In this document: positions 35,800 to 47,411 of the stretch, piece after piece
How positions within the stretch are numbered: position 1 is the first letter of the stretch
How the letters are laid out: each line of letters starts with the position of its first letter
DNA from: Diplolepis rosae
Lineage: Eukaryota; Arthropoda; Insecta; Hymenoptera; Diplolepididae
Direction of reading: 5' to 3'
Length of the DNA: 64,000 nucleotides
NCBI GenBank assembly: GCA_030998225.1
Contig: JAPYXD010000463.1
Coordinates: 248,001 to 312,000 of the forward strand
Notes under the pieces: generated by a model
The model's input: the letters and a program-made list of their open reading frames with translations, nothing else
What the model was told of the DNA's origin: nothing
Database searches by the model: none
Program-made: the position numbers and the translations under genes

Positions 35800-36821
35800 G
35801 ATTGAAAATTAAGCAGAAGAAAAAGCTAAGTTGAGGCACTGAATAACAATACGAGTCCAACCACGGAAGGTGGGCAAGTGTTCGAAATATAGTATTCAAG
35901 TAATACTATGTCTACTTTGAATAATGAGAAAAGTAAATGAGAATAAATAATATACGGGAAAGTACAAACCTGCAGTATTATGATGTCGAAATAAGCCGAA
36001 GCTAAATCGCATAAAAGCAATTTCTAATCGAAAAATAATTGGCAATTATAATAACGGACAATGAGTTTTGTTGCGAGAAAGGTATCGAAGACATCCATCT
36101 AGTGGTCAAATATGTGTACTAATTTTTTCGGCGGGTTTTTCAAATTCCCTCTATAGTCTGAAGAATGAAGTATCGACATAAAAGTGGATTTTACTTGTCC
36201 AATAAATAATAAAAATTATTATCCGTGAAATAATTTATAACAATAATAATTATTTGGTTAAAAAATGCAGTTTGTAGTCAACTATTTGTAGTCGACTAGA
36301 AACCGTACATTCTGAATTTAAAGCATAGGCGCTCACGAGGCAGAAGCCGCGCGCATGGAGTGTTATATATCTCCACCAATTTCTTTCGCCCCACTTTCGA
36401 CCATGGCTCATTTGAAAGGAAAAAAATCAAGCTTTTTTTTTAAACATAATTTTGGAAAAAAAATTAACGTCCGCACTTGGAGAAAAACTCAAAAATATGT
36501 TTAAAATTAAAAAATGAAGCTGAAATAATTTTTTTAATCTAAAACCATTACCTTCAGCGTAAAGCAGATGAAAAAGCGTTTCTAAGACCTCCATAAAAAA
36601 ATTAATTTGGATAACTTTTGTAGAAGTTATGGTAAAATTGCGTATCAGCGTGCGCGGTAAAAGGTTGAAAATTCGAGCCCCTGTATACTGACAACCCGTC
36701 GTACTAGTGACGTTCTCTTAGGAGAATTAAAAGAGACTCACTAGGACAATAATTTCGCGGACTTTCAAGGAAATCGGGAACAGAAAGTTTTTAGGCGGGT
36801 ACACTTGACGAATTTTGCCCC

Positions 36822-37439
36822 AAATATAGCTGAAATGTCCGCTCGGTAACCTTTCCCTAACTGAAACTTCACAAACTAAGATCAAGAAATAATAACTATA
36901 TGAATTAAAAAATAATCAATGTTCATTCAATCATTTTTATTGAGTTAAACAATCTTACCTCCTCCATGGGATGCATGAATTTCATTACTCTCTGGAATTG
37001 AGAATTTAATATCCTGGTTTCGGGTCGATTTAGAGAGGACCTAAGGGTGTTGTAAAGTGACGTGTCTAAGAGAATTAGAACTATTGAACTAATCGAAATT
37101 GTAGTGAACATTCTACAGCGATCTATGCGGAAAGTATATAAAGATAATTGTCCACTTCGCAGAAGAAAGTAGACCAAGAGTCTATACATATAATAGAGCC
37201 GAGAAAAATATTAAATGGGACTATTACAAGGAAACTTGTACAAGATATAATGATGAATTTCAAAATACCAAAAAAGCTCATGAGTGGTTTATTGTACAAG
37301 AAGGTCTATAAATTTGACTAATTCGTCGTGCAACATCTTTAGACCCTGCATAGCATATAGAGGGCACAAAAAGTGATCTGAGAAAATAATGTAGCAAATA
37401 TATCATTTCTAGACAAATATTCCACTCTATTCTAGTACG
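36822..37439. other. PTPA intron, probable flank of the non-LTR relic
   Basis: No clear similarity until the RNase H piece. An 88-codon minus ORF (36923-37189) is not recognisable. Confidence 0.35.
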
Positions 37440-37727
37440 AAATTACAGCCATAGTAGCGTGCATAGAGATGAATGTTACATTCAACTTTAATAATAGGTA
37501 CATATACGTTTGCTCTGACACCTAGGCTGCGTTTAGATCTCCATTAGCAGTAGAGTTCACTTCTTATATAGTTTCAAATTGTCTCCAAAGTCTCTTTCAA
37601 TTTGTAGGGAGCAATTAAGTGAAACTAGTTGGAGCTCGTGGACATAAGGACATTGAAGGTTATAGAAAAGCAGATGAAATGGCGAGAAATAAGGTTGCAA
37701 AACCCTTGAAATGGCCAGAGTTTCCTA
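37440..37727 (+). pseudogene. RNase H domain relic of a non-LTR retrotransposon
   Basis: Reading with stops: an EITAIVACIE segment, VCSDTXAAF (the conserved SD-QAA block), then VKLVGARGHKDIEGYRKADE followed by MARNK, corresponding to the usual VPGH-x-IEGNE-x-ADELAR end. RNase H removes RNA from the cDNA hybrid in R1/jockey-type elements. The Trp-Val-Pro of the family is changed to Gly-Ala-Arg. A hAT element begins at 37731. Confidence 0.7.
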
Positions 37728-38388
37728 CAGGGTTGCCACAAGTTTCAGTATCCTAATTTCCCTGACTTTTCCCTGACCAAAATCTATTGTAAGAGGACTC
37801 ATCAAGGTGGAACTATGTTCATATTATAGAATATTTGCGTGTTTTTCCCTGTTATTATTCAAAAGAGAGGATGTTAAATAAGAGAAGATAAGATATAAAC
37901 AACGTATTTTTATTTATTCATTTTTTGTCAAAACTTAAAAGGAAACGAACTGGTATGCCATAACTTGCATGTTGCTATCGAACGTTAAACATAAAACATG
38001 GCATCATAGGAAACTTATAACATTTTGGTTATATCAATCACAGCGGGGTCAACTTAAAGAGATCAATCTTACATAGGACAACACCCACTAAGTACGGGTA
38101 CATCATCAAGGAGGTAACATTACATCAGGTAAGTACAAGAAAAGTATAACTTATTCTAAAATCAACTAAAACTACTTTTCCTTTTTCAGGCCCCACATCA
38201 TCAGAAACTTCAAGAAATAAAATTTCTCCTTCGAACAATTGCTTCTACGTTCTACGTCATTAGAATAGTCAAACAAATTTTCTGTAGCGAACAAAAGCTT
38301 GCTCACTTAAGGTCAGGTACTAGGTAAAGAAGGTAACTAGCATAAGATATCACCATGGTAAAGTATATCACATGGATACAGAATCAGT

Positions 38389-40342
38389 CTAAAAAGCAGG
38401 GTATCCGCAAAGTTTTTCCAACTGTTTATTTATTTCTTTAACTCCTCTCTCCTTCTCCTGAATTAACTTAAGTTTTTTCGTTTTCAGATCTTCAACTTCT
38501 TCCGTAAATCTCTTCTTCTTTACATCCTCCAGCGCCTTAGATTCCTTCTCAGTCTTTTGCTTTTTCAACGCTTCCCCGTACAATTCTCTTGAATTTCTGA
38601 CTTTAAGAATCATGTTCTTTGGTATGTCGGCTAACTCATCTAGACCCCCCATTGCATAAATTCCATCATAGACTTGTCTCTGAGCTACCAGAGATTCATT
38701 TTTTTGATTTTCAACGATAACCTCTTTGTTCAGGGTAAAACTTCGTTCGATGAATGCGTTCCCCTGACTGAGAATTAACACTTTCTTGAGAAAGCTCCAA
38801 AACCTGTCAGAACACTTATGATCAGCGACGACCCCTCTCCAAAAGTGATCAAGGCGCAGATTGTCTTTATGAAAGAGCTTGCATGCTTCTAGAAACGAAG
38901 TACTGGCGCACAAATATTTGAACTCTTTTGTAATTTTATCTCCATCTAATGCTGAGATCCAGTTCCGAGAGGCGAATGCCTCTAGAACAATGTCAAGCCT
39001 TTGGAAACATAAAGGATTTTTGGCTTGCTCTCTTCCACCGAGCTGTTCTGCAATAAGAGATGGGTCACAGAAAGTGATCCCCCTGCATATTTTATACTTA
39101 ATTGGGGACTTATCAAGCATTTTTTGGCAGATAGCTCTCACAATTTCAACGCAATCATGTTTGAAATCGAGTATTTCTTTTTCAGTCAAAGTAACTTTTC
39201 GCACCTCCAGTTTCAGTGAATGTTGAAACCTGACATCTTTGGGAAGAATGACATCGGAACTTTTGTCACTTAAGTCAATTTTCCACAGAGACTTAGTGGA
39301 CATAACGTCTTTCTTCACAATCATAGACAACAGCGATACACTCTATACACTCTATACACTCTGTGTATAAGAACGGTGCCATAGGTGCATCCCTCTGAAA
39401 TGAGGTGAGGAAGGGCTCTATTTCTCCAGCAATGAGGGTAAAGAAAGCCAGTCGGCAAGGCATCAATTTGTCCTTCAGAGCATCCTTAACCACGCCCCAG
39501 CTGTACGAGAGGATACCTCGATGGTCTGGATCTTCTTCGATACCTTTCTTGAACAACTTCAAGTTTGGAAGGAGTTCCTTACCCCTGATGGCCGCAGATG
39601 CATTGCTAAGCCAACGTACGGCACAAAACTTCAGAGGCATGAGAGAGGATTTTGAGTGCCTAATCAGATCACTGCGCCTGGATGGGACATCTTTCAAGAG
39701 ATTATACACGGCCCGCAGGAAGGATATAACATGCCATCCTGATTTCTTATCAGCAAATCCTGATTTGAAAGCATTATTGACAACATGGAGGCCATAACTT
39801 CCCATGAAGATAAACATAGGTTCCTTTTCATCTTTCACTTCCTTCAGGTAAGCTTCTAAGTCTTTAACTAGTTTTAAATTAACATTAGGTCCATCAATAA
39901 ATAATTGAATCATCTTTCCTTTCAGAAGTTCTTTCAGTGCAGAGATCAGTGCTTTCAGCATATCTTCGGCTGTACTGTGACCCAAGAAGGCAGAAGTGAA
40001 GTACCTACTTGTGACCTCGTTTTTAACACAATCCCAGAACCTAACAGCAAGATCCATCTGTTGCTGCTGTGCATATTTGTTCAAACTCTCATCAAAGAAG
40101 AATACAAATGCCTTAGCATCAGACACGTCTCGGAAATCAAGTTGATGAAAGTATGGAGCTAATCCAAAAAAAAGGTTGTACCCTATTTTGGTTCTTCCGA
40201 GCTGCATTTGTCTAGCAATGTCACTGTCGTGAAACATCTTGGGAAATACTCCAGTCGCCTTTCCTGCACTGTTCAAGCTAAGATGGGAAGTAACAGTAAA
40301 CAAGCACCACCAAATTTCTGCTTTCACAATGTCGTCCTTCAT
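38389..40342 (-). pseudogene. hAT transposase body, one frameshift
   Basis: Two overlapping open parts, 39293-40342 (349 codons) and 38389-39330 (313 codons), make one protein. Part one has DIARQMQLGRTKIGY, FFDESLN and FIDGPNVNLKL. Part two has MIVKKDVM, LILSQGNAFIERSFTLNKE (the hAT C-terminal dimerisation block) and a Lys/Glu-rich coiled tail ending LCGYPAF. The join is shifted by one base near 39320, next to a 9-bp in-frame microsatellite (39343-39370) that encodes repeated Glu-Cys-Ile. This is an otherwise long and well-kept coding region, so the loss looks recent. Confidence 0.85.
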
Positions 40343-40689
40343 AATTTACTTATCTAACCCCCGGACGGCACTGGTGGGAGCAGAGTTGGGCGAACTTCCG
40401 GCAGGAGCAACTGCAAATCCCACTACAGCGGAACAATAGGACTATTCCATAGGTTCACCCCTCAAAGGAAACAGAAATCAACATGTAGAGGTTGGCCACG
40501 CCAGTAGCTGAGACTAGCGGTGGGAGTGGTTACGTTCTTCATCCATTAGACTGATGCTGGTAACCAGTGCGAACCAATTGGAGTGATCGGCAGAGGCAAG
40601 CGACGTACGATCTTACGTTAACGTCGTGAGGCCTTTGGTACCAACTTGTTTGAAATACCCAGCAGATGACTTACTTGGATTTGAACGAT

Positions 40690-40932
40690 TGATTGGCCTT
40701 GTGCAACAAAAAGGCCGACGCCATAGTACCCTTCCTTGACGCGAACGGCTTTCTGATGTCCCTTTTCTCATATATGGCTAGTCACAGCTCTCTTCCCCAT
40801 GTTACTCAGATTCAAAATCTTGTTATGGCAGACTTTGCAAATGGCGAGATTCCGATATTGCGGGTGCGGAGCAATGGTATCCTTAAACTCGGCAATCCAC
40901 TCCAATTTGAAGAAAGTTTTCTTGAGGGCCAT
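40690..40932 (-). pseudogene. hAT BED-type zinc finger exon
   Basis: ATG at 40930-40932, then MALKKTFFKLEWIAEF, CKVCHNKILNLSNMGKRAV and TSH-stop-EKGHQK: a C-x2-C...H-x4-H zinc finger of the BED class that binds transposon ends. A TGA at 40768-40770 lies between the two His residues. A gap of ~350 bp follows before the next open part; an intron is possible. Confidence 0.7.
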
Positions 40933-41632
40933 CTGAAATTGGAATAAAGTACGATAGGCTTCTTTAACGCAGGTCGGAATTTACGTGTGGTTTTGCCCTT
41001 CTCCTTTCCACTCTGGCTGTACCCAACAATCTTCGATGCGTAAGTCCAGATTACTGATGTGCCGTGACCGCTGTTACCGCGTCACTGACGGCAAATTTTT
41101 CTTTCACGTAAAAATTTACCGTAATTGGTAACTTTTTGGTAATTGTGGTAATGCTCTAAATATAAAATTTGTTTTTGATGCTAACCACTAAAATTGAAAA
41201 ATTATCAATCTTCATTAACCAAATAATATATTTCACAAAGTTATTGTAGCGAAATTTATTTGTAAATATTGAAAAAAGTGATGACTTCTGAGAAGTGCAG
41301 ACGACAATGACAATGCCGAAATAGTGCTGTCTGCTGTTGTTTGTCTTTGGCGTGTGAAATGTGATGTAAATCAGATTGTTTATTTATTTAAATGTAAGTA
41401 TTTTAAGTCTTTATTGTAAATACAATAGAAAATGCACTTCTATATAAGCATTCTTACTTGATGAAAATTTTACGCTTATGGGTGTATTCATAACCTGAAA
41501 ACTGTAATTTTCTTTAGGCTATACTTTTTCATGCCCTTAATAGGTTATAGTTATGCTCACATTTTCAAGTGCAATATATTTGAGTATTATTGTGATTGTT
41601 AAATACACCAGATTATTTAAAATTACATATGA
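40933..41632. other. PTPA intron, no gene recognised
   Basis: No coding similarity. AT-rich from 41100. Confidence 0.35.
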
Positions 41633-42187
41633 AACATTCTTTTGCAAATCGTACGGATTTAAAAAAAAAAATCTGCTCGCTTCGCGAGCACATTCTCATC
41701 GCGCGCAGCTCGCTTCACTCGCAAGTTGAGCGCGCCTAGGGTGCGCGATTTGATCGTCACGCTTCGCGCTCCGTTCTTTTTGGACCTCGCGCTTAACGCT
41801 CGGTCTTATGCTCTTCGCATACATTTAAAGCAGTCGACCGGCAATCGAAAGACCTGGGCTCGAATCCCAGCGCAGTCGAAAGCGTCATTTTTTCCACAGA
41901 AAGATTTTCAAATTCTTTAAATATTGAATTTATTTCTTATAATTTAATACTGAAACACAAACCAATTTTATAATAATATTACAGATGATGTGAATTACAT
42001 ATTTTCTCAAAGTCACTAAATTTGTTTTTGAGTTTGAGTGAAACAGGAAATTCAATTTATTTAAGGCTTTATCGGCCTTAAGGAATAAAAAAAAAATAAA
42101 AAAAAACAGAATAAAATTTAAGACTTTTAGAAATATGAACAATCTTTTTTTTTTTAAATCCGTACAATTTGCAAAGGAATGTCCCAT
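41633..42187. mobile_element. TIR element with GC-rich centre and tRNA-like arm
   Basis: Inverted ends of about 40 bp: ACATTCTTTTGCAAATCGTA at 41635 and its counterpart ending GAATGTCCC at 42186, both running into long A/T tracts. ATAT on both sides may be a target duplication. The centre has a GC-rich CGCG-bearing part (41675-41820) and one tRNA-like arm of the SINE-like family at 41845-41930. Confidence 0.65.
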
Positions 42188-43374
42188 ATAAGTTACAATA
42201 AAAGTTTATGTAATATTTATTGTTTTCAATTCTCATTTCATAATTAGTTTATACATGCTTGTTCTGCAATATCCATTTTTTCGCGTGATACAGTCAAAGA
42301 TGTTATCATTTAAGGTTATGTTTGACAGAATAGAGTAATGAAGTTTCGTTGTTCTTATTTCCAAATTACTTTATAGACATTGATTCTTATTATAGCTACT
42401 TTTGTTTTGAAAAAAAGTATTCCAGCACGTCATCCTTCAAAAATTTTCGTCGATAACAGAGTAAATAACGAATTACCATTTTTGCTGCCGATCTACCGAA
42501 TTACAGTAAGAAATTACTAGTGACCAAAAAATGGCGCTAGCGGCATATCACTAGTCCAGAAGCAAAGGCTGAACCATGTTTGCCTAGCAAGAGGAACACT
42601 TACTGTCACTTAGCCGTAAGAATGTGAAACCACGCGAGTTTACGCAGAACGTGGACGTTTTCGTCACCCGTGTGGATGTGCACACAATCAAACGCGCGTA
42701 TCAGTGTGTCCCCAGTTTGTGGCTTCGATTTCACGCTGTCGACTATTGAACGAAGATCGAGACATTATGTTTCTCTCGACTTCTTTCAAACGTGGCGCCA
42801 AGCAGACGACATATTTAAAACGACTAAATAGATAATTTAAGAAATTACCCTCCTTTTTTAGATATTTTAAAAAATCTTCACCTGGAACAAAATATAGATT
42901 TATATATTCTTTAGTATTGTAAATAAACTATTTTAAATAAAAAATTATCCCTAAAATAATTTATATTAAAATGTTATAAATATAAAGAACATGAATTGTA
43001 TTTAAATTTACACACGAAATTACAAATTAAGATTTTTTTGATAGAAAGCAACATGAAAAATCATTAAATTCCAATAAAATATTTTTTAAAGTTTTTGAAA
43101 TATGTAACATTTTTTATGAAATGTCGTTTTCGAATCCCAAGTGCGAATAAAATTTTATTATATTTTGTCAATATATTAGTGTAAATAAAGGGTTAAAATA
43201 TTTAATAAATATATATACACTATATTTAAATATGCATACAAAATAAAACTAAAATTTCAAGGTATGAAGCAAAATTACTAATTATTTAACGCATTTTTTT
43301 GAATGATAGTTTTATCGATAAAACAAAACATATTTTTTGGTTACTTTTATTTCATATTTTAGAATTAAAGATCA
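42188..43374. other. PTPA intron, no gene recognised
   Basis: No coding similarity. A non-coding GC-richer block lies at 42500-42800. Confidence 0.35.
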
Positions 43375-43403
43375 CTGATGAGGACTCTGATCAGAGTCGA
43401 AAC
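43375..43403 (+). ncRNA. Hammerhead ribozyme core, complete conserved blocks
   Basis: CTGATGAG, then a perfect 7-bp stem II (GACTCTG/CAGAGTC) with a 2-nt loop, then GAAAC. This is the best hammerhead core in the window. It lies directly before a gypsy relic. Stem III could only be a very short CG pair, as in Penelope-type hammerheads. Confidence 0.65.
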
Positions 43404-43439
43404 GTATGATTAAAACTACTATTTTTTATTTATGGACTC

Positions 43440-44800
43440 TAATTGCAACATCAGATCAAACAAATAACAATCTCAATATCCGATAAACTCCGACGCTCTC
43501 CCCAGTACCGATGCACTGAGGGAACCATCAAGCAAGAACCAGAAGCATCCATTTTTAACGATAAACCGGCCATAAAAATAAGCATTTCCAAACCAAGTAC
43601 AATATCATAGACAATAATAAGTGCGGAAGGCCTTGAAAGCCCTGCTCGCATGATGATAGACACTGGTGCTGGTCAAAATTTAATTTAAAAAAATGCCGTG
43701 GACCCTGAAATAACGATAGATGACAAAATAGTGTTAAAACTTACATCAATAAATAATTCACCACTTTATACAATAGAAAAGTTCCGTGGAGGAGGGCCTG
43801 CGTCTCCATGGAGGGTGATAGGAGACAATTTTATTTAAATAATTAAATATTTTTGTAGTATTGCAGCTGTGAAGAGGGTGCTGGAAGAGCACCGAAACGT
43901 CGGCGATAATTTAAGTTTTATTTATGTAAATGGTGGTGGGTAATAAAAACAAAAGAGGACGAAAGAAAGAAAAAGAAGGAAGGGGTTTTGGAAGGTTGCC
44001 TTCTTTTTTCTTTCCTCTTTTTTTGTTTGTTTTTCTCACGATTTGTTTTCTGTTGAGGTGTGGTGCTTTTGTCCAAATTTGGTTGTGTTTTTTGTGTTTT
44101 GGGGATTCGACTGTTAGAGTCCCTGAAATATTTTTTAATTGTGCTTTTGTTTGGACGTTGAGAGGAGTTCGGGTCAATGGTGATACGGGTTCAGGTTTAA
44201 AATTTTATACAATAGGACAAGTACAAAATAAACTTTATCCATTTGAATCGGTACAAATATTAACTATACCAGCAAGAACAGTAACAATATTTTATATTCC
44301 AATTGATAAGATGTAAAAAAGCGAAGGTTACATACCTCGATTATATATTGGCAAAAGAATTCATGCCGGAGACGCGATTGTAAAAAATTACATTACATTT
44401 TCAAATAAAAATTAAATACTAGTAACAATATCAATACCGACTATTACCTTAGAAGATTTAGAAGAAAGAGATTTAAAAAATAATAATTAGACAATCAAGA
44501 AACTTTAAAAACTCAAGTGATGACGATTTATCTAACAAAACTCTCAATAGCGTCTTGAGAACCAACAATTTCTTTGACAAAATATGAATAATTTTCAACA
44601 TAACAGGTGAAGATAAAATAGAATGTATCAAGAAACTTCTTCGATGAGATCATTTTAATCAAGGCGAATACGAACATATAAAAAGATTAATTATCAACAA
44701 TGCAGACAGATTTCAAATCCCAGGAGAACCGCTTGAAGGTACTAACGTTTTGCAACATTCGATTCCAACTATAGATTATAAGATAAAATAATTATATAAA
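43440..44800 (+). pseudogene. gypsy relic: protease, spacer and RT start, split by an insertion
   Basis: MMIDTGAGQNLI (43651-43686) is the retropepsin site, followed by TTTATACAATAG at 43765. After an insert the same frame resumes (LYTIGQVQNKLYPFES at 44205 on), then IPARTVTIFY, EGYIPRLYIGKRIHAGDA, and near 44650-44760 YEHIKRLI and IPGEPLEGTN, which is the segment preceding the RT in Ty3/gypsy Pol. Several stops are present; nothing recognisable beyond ~44800. Confidence 0.7.
43777..44203. mobile_element. 427-bp insertion with 12-bp target duplication and hammerhead-like core
   Basis: TTTATACAATAG occurs at 43765-43776 and 44204-44215. Removing one copy with the insert restores the gypsy reading frame (SPLYTIGQVQ). 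The insert carries a hammerhead-like motif at about 43867-43905: CTGTGAAG, a GGTGCT/AGCACC stem, then GAAACGTC, with the A of CTGA missing. Followed by a purine- then pyrimidine-rich tract. Likely a Penelope-type or hammerhead-bearing retroposon fragment. Confidence 0.75.
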
Positions 44801-45660
44801 ATTATAAAAATTATAAGATAAGACTTCAGTTTGAATTGTTCCTGAAAAAACCTGACTCTAAGGGTAACATAAAATGGCACATATATGTTTACCTCCGTTC
44901 GGTTTTCATTTTTTTTGTTGTTTCAAAATATAAACATTGTATCCTCATAAGTTTTGGCTCCTTAAAAAGAAAACTAACTAGTCCACATAATCATAGACTT
45001 AATTTATAACAACGTGTCTTTGTGGCCAATTTTACGCTCTACTCATTTCTGTTGTCAAAAATAGGTCATTTTACTTTAAAAACAAAAGTTGACCTTTAAA
45101 TAACCTTGAAATCCACACCTAAGATTAAATTGAAGGTTACTCGCAAGTAGGTCATTTTAAATTCAAAAATTTCTGTTCATCAGTATTTTTTGAAAAGACA
45201 CGTACTTTGTGAGTACTTTCCAGGGGGTTTGATACTTTTTATACACACTGAATAAAAGTTGAGTTCACTATGAAAATCTTGCTCCTAAGAATCATGGTTC
45301 CTTTAAATTTTAAATTTTGTCTGTATAAAGAGTGCCAAAGAACGTTTGTGTCATTGTCCTAAGTGTAAATCCGTGCCCTTAATCAGATCCTGTTAGATAC
45401 AAACACTCGGTTCGCTGATGCCAGAAGTTTAGTTCTAGATTAATCACGACGTTTAAAGTCGACGTGCCAATTATTAAAATTTACTAACGGACGTTTATGA
45501 TGAAAAATTTGTACGTCAACAAATACTCTTAGCTGTATGTATCACGTTCATTCGTGACTAGGCAAAAACTATCGAAGAAGTCGTGTCTAAGCTGATTTGT
45601 CTACCGTCGGTAACACGTCACATAAAATAAACTTGAAAGCAAACTAAATTTGAAAAATAC
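44801..45660. other. PTPA intron, no gene recognised
   Basis: No similarity recognised up to the donor of exon C. Confidence 0.35.
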
Positions 45661-45878
45661 CTGTTAAATAATGTTAATGCAACCGTTACTTGGTCTTCAA
45701 CTTTAAGAGCTCCAATTTTAAACATACAGCACAAGAACATGATGAAAGCCATTTCGTGACCAGTTCCGTAATCAATACGCGTTGGATTTCCGAAGCCCTC
45801 AAGTAAATACTCGATTATTTCGATAATTGCTCGATGGAATTCTTCCGGTAACACTTCTTTCAATTCATTGACTGCAGA
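45661..45878 (-). CDS. Ptpa: PTPA exon C
   Basis: Holds the family signature RIDYGTGHE followed by FIMFLCCMFKIGAL. Starts in phase 0 and ends two bases into an Arg codon (FNR). The donor GTATTT opens the 15.5-kb intron. Confidence 0.97.
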
Positions 45879-45996
45879 CTGAAAAATATAATTTCTTACT
45901 TCATACTCAATTTCAATTGATGTTTTTTGACAGTCTTGCTATTCATGAGATTCAGATAATTAATAAAAGAAATTTGTCGAATAGTAAATAATGTAC

Positions 45997-46200
45997 CTCT
46001 CTTAATTTAGTGTGCCATGTACGAAATGATTGGTTACCAAAACGTTGAGGCTGTTCAACGGGAGGAATCTCAGTTATCCATTCATCAAATTTATTGAGCA
46101 TGTCCATACATTTTTTTACAATAGGTGAACTTGGAGTTTCCGCATTGAGAGATTTTCCTCGAATTGACTCATTTATTGCCATAAGAAAACCCAAATATTC
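45997..46200 (-). CDS. Ptpa: PTPA exon B
   Basis: 68 whole codons, starting EYLGFLMAINESIRGK and containing EIPPVEQPQRFGNQSFRTWH, a strongly conserved PTPA segment. Acceptor TTTTGACAG, donor GTACAT. Confidence 0.97.
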
Positions 46201-46275
46201 CTGTCAAAACCATCATGTATAAGAAAAGAATCTTACTTATTTTTGAAACGTTTCGTAAAAAAAAGTTGTACGAAC

Positions 46276-46355
46276 CAAGTAAGCTTCTGATTTTTGCCAA
46301 GCACCCATATCATCCGGATTTCTCACTGCTTTTTTTGGTACAACGAATTCATGAT
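46276..46355 (-). CDS. Ptpa: PTPA exon A
   Basis: Encodes HEFVVPKKAVRNPDDMG and AWQKSEAYL near the protein's N-terminus. Acceptor TTGCAG precedes it; donor GTTCGT follows. It starts at codon position 2, so an upstream exon must give one base. Confidence 0.95.
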
Positions 46356-47411
46356 CTGCAACTTGGAAAGTAAAATATGTTATTAAAATATATTCATCTA
46401 GATTATTCCGTGGTTACGCACAATTCCTTGTTTCTACATATAATATATGTATATATATATATCATAATATATATCATAATGTGAAATCGGCCTTAAAACC
46501 AATTCAAATTTCGCATAAACCATATGGAAGGGGTTGGGCAAGAGATTATTTTGTCAAATTTTCAGATCATTATCTGCCATTTTAAATGAGTAATGGCGGA
46601 TTTTACCATTTTCGTTTTTTTATTTTTTTAGCTAAACTAATCATAGGAAATTTTTGAAAAAAATCAAGGTTGTTTTTTCCAATAGAAGACACATTTGTAA
46701 ATTTTTGCAGATTTTTTTATGTATAATTTGTGATGCAAGAAATTGCGAAAATTTTAGCACACAATTTTATTCATGTTTGATTTGCGCGACCACTCTTTTG
46801 AATTATTCTATTCATTAGTTACCTATCGATGATTAAAACAGAATTTGTGCAGATTTTTGCAAGGTGTGGAAGGGGGTAAAAAAAGAAAAAACATTAAAAT
46901 ACGCATTCTTCCAACATCTTACTATTAAAACACATTTTATAATAACAGTAGACAAATGAAAAATACAATTTTATTTGGTAATCAATCTCTAACACGGTTT
47001 ACTTCTGAAATTTTTTGCAAAAATTTTGCAAAATATTTTGCGAATTTTTGTTGTTGCGAAAAATCGAAATTTTTACATGCATTGTGAACAAATGGTTGAC
47101 TTTCGTTATTCGCAAGTCGAAATGGTGCTGCTAAAAATATCTTTTCGTGAATAATTTTCGAATATACAGGTTAAAGTAATTTCTCTTTGTTAAAAATAAC
47201 ATACTCATTTTACCATACATGACATCGAAAATACCCTCAAATCGTCCTCCATTTACTTTACTTTTTGAAATTTTAATGAGCACAAATAATAAGAAAAGCT
47301 CGTAAATTAAATAAGTAATTAACTTGGATTTCTGGAAAACAAAACATTTTTAGCAGTTAATTTGCATTACAATACTTACATTTTCGTTACATTTTTTTAT
47401 AAAGTTTTGCC

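Larger units (their letters stand above)
32889..36821. mobile_element. Complete 3.9-kb DNA transposon with ~455-bp TIRs (Sola2-like, tentative)
   Basis: Left TIR about 32889-33345, right TIR about 36366-36821, reverse complements at high identity over their whole length, both starting GGGGCAAAATTCGTCAAGTG. The flanks end and begin with AAAT, a likely 4-bp target duplication. A single transposase-like gene lies between them on the minus strand (33615-35799). A 4-bp duplication, long TIRs and ends of G-R-G type are features described for Sola2, but the family name is inference. A MITE sits inside the gene (34568-34834). Confidence 0.85.
37731..40932 (-). mobile_element. hAT element, one visible terminus
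   Basis: Left end CAGGGTTGCCACAAG at 37731 fits hAT termini that start CAGGG; the matching right end was not found. On the minus strand it holds a BED-finger exon and a long transposase. Confidence 0.65.
29435..46355 (-). other. Ptpa: PTPA gene span (phosphatase 2A activator), seven exons present
   Basis: PTPA is a cytosolic and nuclear peptidyl-prolyl isomerase that helps load metal and activate the protein phosphatase 2A catalytic subunit. Exons in coding order: A 46276-46355, B 45997-46200, C 45661-45878, D 30046-30170, E 29848-29948, F 29658-29765, G 29435-29566. All six introns are GT-AG on the minus strand, and the phases join to one uninterrupted frame of 322 codons including the stop, close to the full family length. 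A short 5' exon supplying the start codon and one base of the first codon here was not found. Introns are 75, 118, 15490, 97, 82 and 91 bp; the giant one is made of transposons. I see no lesion, so the gene is probably functional. Confidence 0.97.

Noticed and set aside
42500..42800. GC-richer block as a coding exon
   Set aside because: Stops in all frames and no similarity.
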